Shown: positions 48,977 through 58,600, counted from the stretch's first letter. The stretch: DNA of 64,000 bases from Arthrobacter sp. Edens01 (GCF_001307035.1 NZ_LKIU01000005.1:1694946-1758945); one strand, 5' to 3'. Notes: a model not told the origin generated them from the sequence alone. Translations and numbers: made by a program.

Positions 48977-49512
48977 GTGACCGCGAACCGGAGCGCAACG
49001 AATCCACCGATGAAGCCACCTGGCTGGACCTGGTGGCGCGGCTGCAGGAGACCCCGGACACTGATCCCCGGCAGCATCCGCCGGCCCCGGACCAGCCGGG
49101 GAAACAGGCAGAGGCTCCACGGACGGCGCCGGACACGGGCACGCCTCCTGCCGCCGAGCCGCGCACTCCCGCCGAACGCACCCGTGCCATCTTCGAGAAC
49201 CAGCCCCTGCACCGCGGCCGCCAGCAGCCGGCATCCGGCCCACGGGACTACATACCCGAGGAAGACGAGACCGACGGAACGTTTATCCCGGAGGAACCGC
49301 CGCCGCTGGGCAGCGGTGAGCCGCTGGTGATCCTCGCCTGGCTGGGTGCCGCAGGCGGGCCGCTGCTGCTGCTGCTCTTCGCCATGTTCTGGCGCGGTGC
49401 GCCCATGCCGGTGGTCCTTGGCATCGTCGCCGTGTTCGTGACGTGCGCCGGCTACCTTTTATTCCGGCTTCCTCAGTCCAGGGATGCGGACGACGACGGA
49501 GCTGCGGTCTAG
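48973..49512 (+). CDS. Two-helix membrane protein, unknown function
   Basis: The 179-residue product has a long hydrophilic Pro/Glu/Asp/Arg-rich N-terminus (1-117) that looks disordered and two C-terminal membrane helices (about 119-140 and 146-167) ending in an acidic tail. I recognise no family. Its ATG overlaps the esterase stop, so the two are translated together. Confidence 0.82.
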   Translation: MSDREPERNESTDEATWLDLVARLQETPDTDPRQHPPAPDQPGKQAEAPRTAPDTGTPPAAEPRTPAERTRAIFENQPLHRGRQQPASGPRDYIPEEDETDGTFIPEEPPPLGSGEPLVILAWLGAAGGPLLLLLFAMFWRGAPMPVVLGIVAVFVTCAGYLLFRLPQSRDADDDGAAV

Positions 49513-49525
49513 CCGCAGCGGGACC

Positions 49526-50596
49526 CTAGCGCCGGGCAGCGACCCGGGAAAGATCCGCGGCGCCGATCAGCCCGGCTTCCGGTCCAAGCGCAGCTTTCTC
49601 AATCCGCGCCTCGGGACGGAAACCCCGTCCGGTGAGGTTTCGGGCGTACGCACGCCTTGCGGGTTCAAGCAGCAGCTCCCCGGCGTCGCTGAGGCCGCCG
49701 CCCACCACGAACATGCCCGGGTCGAGCGCCGCAGCAAGGTTCGCCAGGCCCAGCCCCAGCCATTCCCCTACTTCGCCTACCAGTTCGACGGCGGTGCGGT
49801 CCCCTTCGAGGGCGAGGCGGGTGACCACTGCACCGGTAATGTCCGGGATCCTGCCGTCCACGCTGCGCAGAAGTTCCTGTGCCACGGGAGAATTGGCGGC
49901 TGCGAGTTCACGTGCTTCACGTCCCAGCGCGTTACCCGAAGCGTATTGCTCCCAGCAGCCGCGGTTGCCGCATTCGCAGCGCTGTCCCTGCGGCATGATG
50001 ATCTGGTGCCCAAACTCCCCGGCCACGCCGAAGCGGCCGCGCTCCAGCCGGCCGTCCATGATCATGGCGCCGCCTATTCCCGTTCCCAGGGTGATGCAGA
50101 CGAGCCGGCTCTCTCCCCTGCCGGCGCCGAAGCGCCATTCCGCCCAGGCTGCGCCGTCGGCGTCGTTGGCCAGGTACACCCGGCGCCGCAGCAGCCGCTC
50201 AAGGTTCTCCTGGAGGGGTTCATTCCGCCAGGCGAGATGCGGGCTGAAGAGAACAGTGCTGCCGGTGAGGTCCATCCATCCCGCTGCGCCGATCCCTACG
50301 GACCACACGTGTTTATGCGCGGAGAGCTCGCGGACCAGTTCCACGATGACCTTTTCAACCTCGCGGGGGTCCTGCCCGGGGGTAGACCGCCGGAGGACTT
50401 CCAGCACCCGGCCGCTGGCATCCACCAGCCCGGCCGCCACCTTGGTTCCGCCAATGTCAATCCCGATGGCCAGCCCCCGGCGCCGCATGGGAGAAGCCAG
50501 CCGTGCGCTTCGCCGCGGCCGAAGCGGGTCGGCCGGACGGCGCGGCCAGCGGGCAGCAGGAGCGGGGGGAACAGGAGCTGGGTTCAGGGGAGGCAT
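49526..50596 (-). CDS. ROK-family glucokinase
   Basis: An ATP-dependent sugar kinase of the ROK family, probably glucokinase. It has the phosphate motif GIDIGGTKVAAGLVD, ITLGTGIGGAMI, EFGHQIIM and the zinc motif CECGNRGCWEQ. From ATG 50596 it has 356 residues, including a Pro/Arg-rich N-terminal tail of about 37 residues. ATG 50488 would remove that tail. I prefer 50596 because TAGAAT at 50611-50606 would start transcription a few bases before it. The paralogue ppgK lacks the zinc motif, so this window holds two different glucose-phosphorylating enzymes. Confidence 0.9.
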   Translation of the reverse strand: MPPLNPAPVPPAPAARWPRRPADPLRPRRSARLASPMRRRGLAIGIDIGGTKVAAGLVDASGRVLEVLRRSTPGQDPREVEKVIVELVRELSAHKHVWSVGIGAAGWMDLTGSTVLFSPHLAWRNEPLQENLERLLRRRVYLANDADGAAWAEWRFGAGRGESRLVCITLGTGIGGAMIMDGRLERGRFGVAGEFGHQIIMPQGQRCECGNRGCWEQYASGNALGREARELAAANSPVAQELLRSVDGRIPDITGAVVTRLALEGDRTAVELVGEVGEWLGLGLANLAAALDPGMFVVGGGLSDAGELLLEPARRAYARNLTGRGFRPEARIEKAALGPEAGLIGAADLSRVAARR

Positions 50597-50605
50597 CAAA
50601 GACCC

Positions 50606-50611
50606 ATTCTA
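50606..50611 (-). promoter_or_regulatory. Candidate -10 for the ROK glucokinase
   Basis: TAGAAT on the minus strand lies 6 nt before an in-frame TTG (50599) and 9 nt before ATG 50596, giving a leaderless or nearly leaderless transcript. Confidence 0.35.
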
Positions 50612-50736
50612 GGCAAAGGGCAACCCCCGCACACGCAAGCGTTATGGATTCGAAAGTTACCGGCCAGTATAAAATGTGATCTAGGTTATAGGCTAAGGGG
50701 CAACCCGCCGTCCAAACAGATATCAAAGGAGCTATC

Positions 50737-52545
50737 GTGCGCGAATACAGCGTTCCAGTCCTAGTGGAATCCTCACCGGAGACGAACACTACGGACCTGC
50801 TTCTGGAACAGGCAGCCAAGCCGTCCAATCCGGCGCTTTTCGCCGTGCGTTCGACGGGTGAGAACTGGACCAACATCAGTGCCACGGAGTTCCTCGCCGA
50901 TGTTTCCCGCATTGCCAAGGGCCTGATCGCCAGCGGAATCGGGCAGGGCGACCGCGTGGGAATCATGGCACGCACACGCTACGAGTGGACGCTGGTGGAC
51001 TTTGCGATCTGGTTCGCAGGTGCAGTCTCCGTTCCCGTCTACGAAACCTCCTCCCCCGCACAGGTTGCCTGGATCCTTGGCGATTCCGAGGCAGCCGGCA
51101 TAATCGTCGAGGCAGCCCGGCATGAGAACGTGGTCCGCCAGGCAGGAGCCGACGCAGATCTCTCCTCAGTGAAGAACGTCTGGCAGATGGACGGCGGCGG
51201 GCTGGACCAGCTGCGCGAAGCCGGTGCATCCGTCACGGACGAGGAGCTGGAGTCACGCCGGTCAGCTGCGACCCTGGCAGACACCGCCACCATCATCTAC
51301 ACCTCCGGCACAACGGGGAAGCCCAAGGGCTGCGAGCTCACCCACGGCAACTTCGTGAACCTTTCCCGCAACTCGACCGCTGCGCTGCCTGAAGTTGCCA
51401 AGGAGGGTGCCCAGACCATCATGTTCCTGCCCCTGGCACACGTCTTCGCGCGGTTCATCTCGGTGCTGGCTGTTGCGGCGGGTTCCACCGTGGCACACAC
51501 CCCGGACGTCAAGAACCTGCTCCCTGACCTGCAGAGCTATAAGCCCACCTTCCTGCTGGTGGTCCCCCGAGTCTTCGAGAAGGTCTACAACTCCTCCATG
51601 CTGAAGGCCGAGGACGGCGGCAAGGGCAAGATCTTCCATGCCGGCGCCAAGACGGCCATCGAATGGTCCAAGGCCAATGAAGCGGGCAAGGTGCCGCTGG
51701 GCCTGAAGCTGCGCCATGCGCTGTTCGACAAGCTGCTCTACTCCAAGATCCGCACCGCCATGGGCGGCCGGGTACAGTACGCCATCTCCGGCGGAGCCCC
51801 GCTCGGGGACCGCCTGGGACACTTCTTCCATGGCATCGGCGTTATGGTTCTGGAAGGCTACGGCCTGACCGAAACCACGGCCCCCATCAGCGTGAACACT
51901 CCCCAGCTGATCAAGATCGGCACAGTCGGTGCACCGCTGCCGGGAAACGCCGTCAAGATCGCCGACGACGGAGAAATCCTCACCAAGGGCATCAGCGTCA
52001 TGAAGGGCTACTTCAAGCGCCCCGACCTCACGGAGGACAATTTCGCCGACGGCTGGTTCCGCACCGGAGATATTGGCCAGCTTGATTCCGACGGCTTCCT
52101 GAAGATCACCGGCCGCAAGAAGGAAATCATCGTCACAGCCAGCGGCAAGAACGTCATCCCCGCCATGCTGGAAGATTCGATCCGGGCCGATGCGATTGTG
52201 TCCCAGTGCGTGGTGGTCGGCGACCAGCGCCCGTTCATCGCGGCACTGATCACCGTTGACGAGGAAGCACTGCCCGGCTGGCTGGAGCGGCACGGCATGC
52301 CGGCAACCACCACGGTTGCTGAAGCGGCGCAGTCCCAGCAGCTGCAGGACGAGCTCCAGGCCCTCGTTGACCGGGCCAACAAGGCAGTGTCCCAGGCCGA
52401 GCAGATCAAGGTGTTCCGCGTAGTCACCACTGACTTCACCGAGTCCAGCGGCCACCTCACGCCGTCGCTGAAGATCAAGCGGGCCCAGGTGCTCAAGGAC
52501 TTCTCCGACGTGGTCGAGGAGATCTATTCCGGCCAGCGCGTCTAG
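50737..52545 (+). CDS. Long-chain fatty-acid-CoA ligase (FadD15 type)
   Basis: It activates long-chain fatty acids to acyl-CoA through an acyl-adenylate. The 602-residue protein has the AMP-binding motif YTSGTTGKPKGCELTH (near 188-203), the EGYGLTETTAPIS segment, GWFRTGDIGQLDSDGFL and the C-terminal GRKKEIIVTASGKNVIP motif. GTG 50737 is well supported by AAAGGAG 5-6 nt upstream. Position near aroG/plsC matches fadD15 (Rv2187) of M. tuberculosis. A perfect hairpin ends the gene. Confidence 0.96.
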   Translation: MREYSVPVLVESSPETNTTDLLLEQAAKPSNPALFAVRSTGENWTNISATEFLADVSRIAKGLIASGIGQGDRVGIMARTRYEWTLVDFAIWFAGAVSVPVYETSSPAQVAWILGDSEAAGIIVEAARHENVVRQAGADADLSSVKNVWQMDGGGLDQLREAGASVTDEELESRRSAATLADTATIIYTSGTTGKPKGCELTHGNFVNLSRNSTAALPEVAKEGAQTIMFLPLAHVFARFISVLAVAAGSTVAHTPDVKNLLPDLQSYKPTFLLVVPRVFEKVYNSSMLKAEDGGKGKIFHAGAKTAIEWSKANEAGKVPLGLKLRHALFDKLLYSKIRTAMGGRVQYAISGGAPLGDRLGHFFHGIGVMVLEGYGLTETTAPISVNTPQLIKIGTVGAPLPGNAVKIADDGEILTKGISVMKGYFKRPDLTEDNFADGWFRTGDIGQLDSDGFLKITGRKKEIIVTASGKNVIPAMLEDSIRADAIVSQCVVVGDQRPFIAALITVDEEALPGWLERHGMPATTTVAEAAQSQQLQDELQALVDRANKAVSQAEQIKVFRVVTTDFTESSGHLTPSLKIKRAQVLKDFSDVVEEIYSGQRV

Positions 52546-52570
52546 CCTGCGCGGCCGGCAACGGGCACAC

Positions 52571-52617
52571 AAAAGAGGCGGGAGCCCCGGATTCGTTCCG
52601 GGGCTCCCGCCTCTTTT
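52571..52617. terminator. Bidirectional terminator between fadD and mtr
   Basis: Perfect 21-bp stem (52571-52591 with 52597-52617), 5-nt loop, GC-rich core, four A on one side and five T on the other. It serves both converging genes. Confidence 0.92.
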
Positions 52618-52629
52618 TGGCTTACAGCG

Positions 52630-54057
52630 TCAGGGACGGAGCTCCGTGTCCTGGGGATCGGTGCCCAGCGAGAGCAGCGCGTTCTCCACTACTTCTGTCA
52701 GGGCCGGGTGGATCCAGTACTGGCCCCGCGCCATCGTGGCGGCGTCCAGCCCGAAAGCCATGGCCTGGATGAGCGGCTGGATCAGCATGGACGCCTCGTG
52801 GCCCATGATGTGGGCGCCCAGCAGCTTGCCGGTGGTGCGGTCAGCGAGCAGCTTCACGAATCCGGTGCTGTCCTCCATGGCCCAGCCATACGCCGTCGAG
52901 CCGTATTCCTGCACCGCCATGACCAGGTCCAGCCCGTTGGCCAGGGCGTAGTCGCGTGCCTGGGCTTCGGTGAGGCCAACGGAGGCAATCTGGGGGTGGC
53001 TGAATACGGCGGCGGGAACAAAGCGGTGGGAGGACGCCTGCAGGTCCTCGGGGTGGACGAGGTTGTGGGCCACGGTCCGGGCCTCAAGGTTTGCCACGTG
53101 CTTGAGCTGGTCGGCGCCGCTCACGTCTCCCAGTGCCCAGAGCCCGGGTACGGGTTTTCCGCCGCTAAGGACCCGCTGGTACTCGTCCACGGCGAGCCTG
53201 CCGTCCGGTTCAACGTCCAGGCCTGCCGCTGCAGGGTCCAGCCGGTCCGTGTTCGGAACCCTGCCGGTGGCCACCAGGACAAGGTCGACGTCGAGGTCCG
53301 TCCGGCCGTCCGGACCGTTCAGGACGGCGCGGACGGAACCGTCGGGGTTTTCCTGCAGGGACTCGGCCTGCGTGTGCAGGCGGACGTCCCACTGAGCGGC
53401 AGCTGCTGCCGTGAAGCGTTCGGACACGGTTTCGTCCTGGGCGCGGAGCAGGGCGCCGGAGCGGACGGCCATGGTGACCCGGGACCCAAAAGCGGAGAAA
53501 ACAAACCCGAATTCGGCTGCAATGTAGCCGCCGCCCAGGATCAGCACACGGTCCGGCAGGTCATCCACGCGCATGACGGTATCCGAGGTGTGGACCTGCG
53601 GCAGGTCCATGCCCGGGATATCCGGCAGCACCGGGCGGGAACCTGCCGCAACCACTATCTGGTCAGCGGTGATTTCCTGGCCGGAGGCTGTCTCCAGGCG
53701 GTGGGGCGAAGTGAAACGGACGTATTCGCTGTAGAGCGTGACGTTTTCGAGTTCCTCTGCACGGTAGCGCCGCCCACCTTCTGAGATGGCGTCGATGCGG
53801 CCAAAGATCCGGTCGCGGATTTCACGCCAGCGGACCTTCTCCACGTGCTGGTCCACTCCCAGCCGCCCGGCCTCCTGTGCGGAGGCGGCAAGCTGGGCCG
53901 GGTAAACGAACATCTTGGTGGGAATACACCCGACGTTCAGGCAGGTGCCCCCGAAGGTTCCGCCGTCGATGACGGCGACCTTCCGGTTGTCCCAATCCGG
54001 GGTGATGAGGGAATTGCCGGAGCCCGAGCCGATGATGGCGAGATCGTAATGAGTCAC
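52630..54057 (-). CDS. mtr: Mycothione reductase
   Basis: Mtr reduces oxidised mycothiol using NADPH, keeping the actinobacterial thiol pool reduced. The 475-residue flavoprotein has the FAD motif IIGSGSGNSL, the redox-active pair Cys39 and Cys44 in GGTCLNVGCIPTK, an NAD(P) motif LILGGGYIAAEFG and the C-terminal HPALTEVVENALL with the catalytic His. GSGSGN instead of GxGxxG with Ala/Gly is the known feature separating Mtr from dihydrolipoamide dehydrogenase. GTG 54057 lies 6 nt after TAGACT and has no ribosome site. Confidence 0.95.
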   Translation of the reverse strand: MTHYDLAIIGSGSGNSLITPDWDNRKVAVIDGGTFGGTCLNVGCIPTKMFVYPAQLAASAQEAGRLGVDQHVEKVRWREIRDRIFGRIDAISEGGRRYRAEELENVTLYSEYVRFTSPHRLETASGQEITADQIVVAAGSRPVLPDIPGMDLPQVHTSDTVMRVDDLPDRVLILGGGYIAAEFGFVFSAFGSRVTMAVRSGALLRAQDETVSERFTAAAAAQWDVRLHTQAESLQENPDGSVRAVLNGPDGRTDLDVDLVLVATGRVPNTDRLDPAAAGLDVEPDGRLAVDEYQRVLSGGKPVPGLWALGDVSGADQLKHVANLEARTVAHNLVHPEDLQASSHRFVPAAVFSHPQIASVGLTEAQARDYALANGLDLVMAVQEYGSTAYGWAMEDSTGFVKLLADRTTGKLLGAHIMGHEASMLIQPLIQAMAFGLDAATMARGQYWIHPALTEVVENALLSLGTDPQDTELRP

Positions 54058-54069
54058 GCTTCCAGTCTA
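54058..54069 (-). promoter_or_regulatory. Candidate -10 of a leaderless mtr transcript
   Basis: On the minus strand TAGACT (54069-54064) is followed by 6 nt and GTG at 54057, in the 40-bp gap after pyc. Confidence 0.4.
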
Positions 54070-54097
54070 TCGGCGCAGGCTCCGGCACCCGGCTGAA

Positions 54098-57000
54098 TTA
54101 TGCGCTGGGCTCTATGACCACCAGCAGGTCACCGCCGTCCACCTGCTGCACCCCGCTGACTGCGAGCCGCTTGACCTTGCCTGCAACGGGTGCGGTGATC
54201 GAGGCCTCCATCTTCATCGCCTCAATGGTGGCGACCGTTTCACCGGCTGCTACCTGGGCGCCTTCCTCGACCGTAAGGGTGACAGCTCCCGCGAACGGCG
54301 CGGCCACATGGCCCGGCTGGGCCGGATCTGCACGTTCGGCAACCTTCGCGTCCGTAGTGACACTGCGGTCCCGGACCATTACGGGACGCATCTGTCCGTT
54401 GAGGGTGGTCATCACCGTCCGCATGCCCTTTTCGTCGGGCTCGGAGACCGCCTCGAGCGTTGCGATGAGCCGGACGCCCTTTTCAAGTTCTACAACGTGT
54501 TCCACGCCGGGACGCAGGCCAAAGAGGTAGTCCCGGGTGTCCAGGACGGAGAGGTCGCCGTAAGCCTCCCGGGTGGTCGCGAATTCACGGGCCGGCCCGG
54601 CGAAGAGCAGCCGGTTCAGGGTCTCGCGCCGCGTGGTGGAGTCTCCGGCCAGTCCCTGCTCGTCGATGTCGGTCAGCTCCACGTGGCGTGCCTTGGGCTT
54701 GCGGCCCTGCAGCGCCTTGGTGCGGAACGGTTCCGGCCAGCCTCCGGGCGGGTCGCCAAGCTCGCCGCTGAGGAACCCGATCACTGAATCCGGGATGTCG
54801 TAGTTCTGCGGGTTCTCTTCAAAGTCCGACGGCGCCACGTTGCTGCCGACCAGCTGCAGCGCCAGGTCCCCGACCACTTTGGAGGACGGTGTGACCTTGA
54901 CCAGGCGTCCCAGGATCCTGTCCGCGGCCGTGTACATGTCTTCAATGGCTTCGAAGCGTTCGCCAAGACCCAGGGCAATTGCCTGCTGGCGGAGGTTCGA
55001 GAGCTGGCCTCCGGGGATCTCATGCCGGTACACGCGTCCGGTGGGCCCGGCCAGCCCCGACTCGAAGGGGGCATAGACACGGCGGACGGCTTCCCAGTAC
55101 GGTTCCAGCGAGCTGACGGCGGCCAGATCCAGGCCCGTGTCACGTTCGGTGTGTGCCAGTGCCGCTACGAGGGACGACGCCGAGGGCTGGCTGGTGGTGC
55201 CGGCCAGCGTCGCGCTGGCCACGTCCACGGCGTCGACCCCTGCTTCCGCGGCGGCGAGCAGCGTGGCAAGCTGGCCGCCGGCTGTGTCATGGGTGTGCAG
55301 GTGGACGGGCAGGTCGAAACGTTCCCTCAGTGCGGCAACCAGCTTGGCAGCAGCGGCCGGGCGGAGCAGTCCGGCCATGTCCTTGATAGCCAGGATGTGC
55401 GCCCCGGCATCGACAATTTTCTGTGCCAGGTCCAGGTAGTAGTCCAGCGTGTACAGCTTCTCCTGCGGATCGAGCATGTCTGCCGTGTAGCACAGCGCGA
55501 CTTCGGCGACGGCCGTACCGGTCCGCCGGACCGCTTCGATAGCAGGAGCCATCTGGCTGACGTCGTTCAGCGCGTCGAAGATCCGGAAGATGTCAACGCC
55601 CGACGCCGCTGCTTCCTCGACGAAGGCGTCCGTGACCTCGGTCGGGTACGGCGTGTAGCCCACCGTGTTGCGGCCGCGGAGCAGCATCTGGATGCAGATA
55701 TTCGGCAGTGCCTGGCGCAGGGCGTCCAGCCGCTCCCATGGATCCTCCCCGAGGAAGCGGAGTGCGACGTCGTAGGTGGCGCCGCCCCAGGCTTCAACGG
55801 ACAGCAGCTCCGGGGTGAGGGCCGCGACGGCGGGGGCAGCTCCCACGAGGTCGCGGGTGCGGACACGGGTGGCCAGCAGGGACTGGTGAGCGTCGCGGAA
55901 CGTGGTGTCCGTGACGGCCAGTGCCTGCTGGGCGCGCAGTTCTGCGGCAAACTTCTCCGGACCGAGTTCCAGGAGGCGCTGGCGGGATCCGGGCTTGGGG
56001 TCGGGAAGCTCAGTTGGCAGCTTCTCGCGGGGATCGATCTGGGCGGGCAGCTCACCGTTCGGCTTGTGGACGGTGACGTCGGCGAGCCAGTTCAGCAGCT
56101 TGGTTCCCCGGTCAGCGGGCCCGCGGGCATTGAGCAGCTCCGGCCGCTCTTCGATAAAGGAGGTGGCGACGTCGCCGGCAACGAAATCCGGGTCCTCCAG
56201 GACGGCCTGCAGGAAGGAGATGTTGCTGGAGACTCCGCGGATGCGGAACTCGGCCAGTGCCCGGCGGGCGCGGGCAACGGCTGCCGGGTAGTTGCGGCCG
56301 CGGCACGTGAGCTTGACCAGCATGGAGTCAAAGTGCGGACTGATGTCCGCACCGGCGTACACGGTCCCGCCGTCCAGCCGGACCCCGGCTCCGCCGGCAG
56401 ACCGGTAGGCGCTGATCTTGCCGACATCGGGCCGGAAGCCGTTGGCCGGGTCTTCGGTGGTGATGCGGCACTGCAGGGCCGCGCCGCGGATCTGCAGGTC
56501 TTCCTGCACCAGGCCCAGGTCCGCGAGGTTCTCCCCCGCAGCAATGCGCATCTGGGACTGGACCAGATCCACGTCCGTGATTTCTTCGGTGACGGTGTGC
56601 TCAACCTGGATGCGCGGGTTCATTTCGATGAACACGTGCTGTCCGGCCCGTTCACCCACGGTGTCCACCAGGAACTCAACGGTTCCGGCATTGACGTACT
56701 TCAGTGACTTGGCGAAGGTGACGGCATCCCGGTAGAGGGCCTGGCGGATGTTCTCATCCAGGTTCGGTGCCGGGGCTATTTCGATGACCTTCTGGTGCCT
56801 GCGCTGCAGGGAGCAGTCGCGCTCGAACAGGTGGATAACATTGCCCTCGTTGTCGGCCAGGATCTGCACCTCAATGTGCCGCGGCCGGAGCACGGCCTGC
56901 TCCAGGAACACCGTGGGGTCGCCGAAAGCGGAGTCAGCTTCGCGCATGGCGGCCTTCAGCGCTTCGGGCAGGTCGTGGGCTGTATCTACCCGGCGCATGC

Positions 57001-57499
57001 CGCGGCCGCCGCCGCCGGCGACGGCCTTGACGAAGATGGGGAACCCGATCTCCTCCGCTTCTGCCAGGAGGGTTTCGGGGTCGGCGCTGGGAGCGGTCGA
57101 GCGCAGCACGGGGATTCCGGCTTCCCTGGCCGCGTTCAGTGCGTGGACCTTGTGCCCGGCCAGCTCCAGGATGTCAGCGTCCGGTCCGATGAAGGTGATC
57201 CCGGCGGCCTTCGCTGCCCTGGCCAGCTGTGGGTTCTCGGAGAGGAATCCGTAGCCCGGGTAGATCGCGTCGCAGCCGGCTTCCCTGGCCACGCGGATAA
57301 TTTCCTCCACATCCAGATAAGCCCTCACGGGGTGGCCTTCGCTGCCGATCAGGTAAGCCTCGTCGGCCTTCTGCCGGTGGATGGAGTTGCGGTCCTCATG
57401 CGGGAAGACGGCGACTGTCTTGGCGCCAAGTTCATAGGCCGCACGGAAGGCTCGGATGGCAATTTCGCCGCGGTTGGCTACCAGGATCTTCGAGAACAT
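54098..57499 (-). CDS. pyc: Pyruvate carboxylase
   Basis: Pyc carboxylates pyruvate to oxaloacetate, replenishing the TCA cycle. The single 1133-residue chain has the biotin carboxylase domain (about 1-450; GGGGRGMR, FIEMNPRIQVEHTVTEE), the carboxyltransferase domain (about 525-800; DTTFRDAHQSLLATRVRT, the KDMAG segment with the lysine that becomes carbamylated, HLHTHDTAGG) and the C-terminal biotinyl domain with Lys1096 in EAMKME. AGGAG lies 5-6 nt before the ATG. It is full length and intact. Confidence 0.98.
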   Translation of the reverse strand: MFSKILVANRGEIAIRAFRAAYELGAKTVAVFPHEDRNSIHRQKADEAYLIGSEGHPVRAYLDVEEIIRVAREAGCDAIYPGYGFLSENPQLARAAKAAGITFIGPDADILELAGHKVHALNAAREAGIPVLRSTAPSADPETLLAEAEEIGFPIFVKAVAGGGGRGMRRVDTAHDLPEALKAAMREADSAFGDPTVFLEQAVLRPRHIEVQILADNEGNVIHLFERDCSLQRRHQKVIEIAPAPNLDENIRQALYRDAVTFAKSLKYVNAGTVEFLVDTVGERAGQHVFIEMNPRIQVEHTVTEEITDVDLVQSQMRIAAGENLADLGLVQEDLQIRGAALQCRITTEDPANGFRPDVGKISAYRSAGGAGVRLDGGTVYAGADISPHFDSMLVKLTCRGRNYPAAVARARRALAEFRIRGVSSNISFLQAVLEDPDFVAGDVATSFIEERPELLNARGPADRGTKLLNWLADVTVHKPNGELPAQIDPREKLPTELPDPKPGSRQRLLELGPEKFAAELRAQQALAVTDTTFRDAHQSLLATRVRTRDLVGAAPAVAALTPELLSVEAWGGATYDVALRFLGEDPWERLDALRQALPNICIQMLLRGRNTVGYTPYPTEVTDAFVEEAAASGVDIFRIFDALNDVSQMAPAIEAVRRTGTAVAEVALCYTADMLDPQEKLYTLDYYLDLAQKIVDAGAHILAIKDMAGLLRPAAAAKLVAALRERFDLPVHLHTHDTAGGQLATLLAAAEAGVDAVDVASATLAGTTSQPSASSLVAALAHTERDTGLDLAAVSSLEPYWEAVRRVYAPFESGLAGPTGRVYRHEIPGGQLSNLRQQAIALGLGERFEAIEDMYTAADRILGRLVKVTPSSKVVGDLALQLVGSNVAPSDFEENPQNYDIPDSVIGFLSGELGDPPGGWPEPFRTKALQGRKPKARHVELTDIDEQGLAGDSTTRRETLNRLLFAGPAREFATTREAYGDLSVLDTRDYLFGLRPGVEHVVELEKGVRLIATLEAVSEPDEKGMRTVMTTLNGQMRPVMVRDRSVTTDAKVAERADPAQPGHVAAPFAGAVTLTVEEGAQVAAGETVATIEAMKMEASITAPVAGKVKRLAVSGVQQVDGGDLLVVIEPSA

Positions 57500-57672
57500 T
57501 GCACTCCTGCATCATTGCGTTGGTTGGAGTCGGGCCGTCGGGCATCACCGTTCAGTCTCTGCACGGGTCCGGCCTACGGTAACCGGGTATGACACATCAC
57601 ACACGAACATAGTTCAATGCAGGGCCAGGATGTGCAAACCCGCGCCTAACGGGCCTGTCGGGTAGCGTCACA

Positions 57673-57678
57673 TAGAAT
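57673..57678 (+). promoter_or_regulatory. Candidate -10 in the pyc-parA gap
   Basis: TAGAAT on the plus strand, about 67 bp before parA, in the 246-bp divergent gap. No good -35 at 16-18 bp. TAGGTT at 57728-57733 is a second candidate nearer the gene. The rest of the gap shows nothing I recognise. Confidence 0.3.
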
Positions 57679-57745
57679 GATTACGGTTCCCTGGCACGGA
57701 CCCGGCGCCCGTGATCCCTCGACACGTTAGGTTTTGGTTCAACAA

Positions 57746-58588
57746 GTGCAAGTAGTGAGCATCAGCAGCCTGAAGGGCGGCGTCGGCAAGACCTCCGTGA
57801 CGCTGGGCCTGGCATCAGCCGCTCTGGCTGCCGGCATCCCTACCCTGGTCGTGGACCTCGATCCTCATGCCGATGCGACCACCGGCCTGGCGGTCTCCCC
57901 CGGGAACAACCTGGGCATCGGCGAAATGCTGCGCAATGCCCGCAGGGCCGATTTGAAGGCCAACGTCATGCCCAGCGGCTGGGTGGAAACCGCCCTTAAG
58001 CAGCCCGGGAGTGACCCCAAGCGCCAGCCTGTGCTCGACGTCGCCATGGGATCTGCCTATTCGGGGATCTATGACCGGCCCGATCTCGGCAAACGGGACC
58101 TGAAGCGTCTGTCCACCCTCCTGGGCCGGGTAGAAGGCTACGGACTGGTCCTGATTGACTGCCCGCCTTCGCTGAACGGACTGACCCGCATGGCCTGGAC
58201 CGCCAGTAACCGGGTGGTGCTCGTCGCGGAACCCGGGCTTTTCTCGGTAGCCGGCACCGAGCGCACCATGCGTGCACTGGACCTCTTCCGGCAGGAGTTC
58301 GCACCGAACCTGGCCCCCGCCGGCATCGTTGCCAACCGTGTGCGTCCCACATCGAACGAACACACGTTCCGCCTGGCCGAAATGAAACAGATGTTCGGTG
58401 AGCTGCTGATGGAGCCCAACATCGCCGAGCACGCCAACTGGCAGCAAATCCAGGGCGCTGCCCATTCCGTGCACCACTGGCCCGGTGATTCCGCGAAGCA
58501 GGCCGCAGCAACCTTCGATGCCCTGCTGAAGAACCTTGTACAGACCGGAAGCGTCCGCAACCGCGTGATGCGCCGCCCTGCAGGCTAA
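57746..58588 (+). CDS. ParA/MinD-family ATPase (orphan)
   Basis: The 280-residue protein begins MQVVSISSLKGGVGKTS (GTG 57746), a deviant Walker A with the signature lysine (KGGVGKT), followed by VVDLDPHADATTG and LVLIDCPPSLN. These are the ParA/Soj hallmarks. There is no N-terminal helix-turn-helix. No ParB or parS-like partner lies next to it, so it is an orphan and its cargo is unknown. A TTG at 57734 would add four residues. The ribosome site is weak. A terminator follows. Confidence 0.9.
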   Translation: MQVVSISSLKGGVGKTSVTLGLASAALAAGIPTLVVDLDPHADATTGLAVSPGNNLGIGEMLRNARRADLKANVMPSGWVETALKQPGSDPKRQPVLDVAMGSAYSGIYDRPDLGKRDLKRLSTLLGRVEGYGLVLIDCPPSLNGLTRMAWTASNRVVLVAEPGLFSVAGTERTMRALDLFRQEFAPNLAPAGIVANRVRPTSNEHTFRLAEMKQMFGELLMEPNIAEHANWQQIQGAAHSVHHWPGDSAKQAAATFDALLKNLVQTGSVRNRVMRRPAG

Positions 58589-58600
58589 GAAGCCGCACAG

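Noticed and set aside
49484-50764. 426-codon plus-strand open frame across the ROK gene
   Set aside because: Mirrors the ROK glucokinase; it would also overlap the fadD start, and no protein motif is present.
55022-56707. 561-codon plus-strand open frame
   Set aside because: Antisense shadow of pyruvate carboxylase; composition is Gly/Gln/Val/Arg-biased and no domain is visible.
57575-57610. CRP/GlxR-type site in the pyc-parA gap
   Set aside because: TGTGA and TCA half-sites are present but their spacing is 4, not 6, so the consensus is not met.
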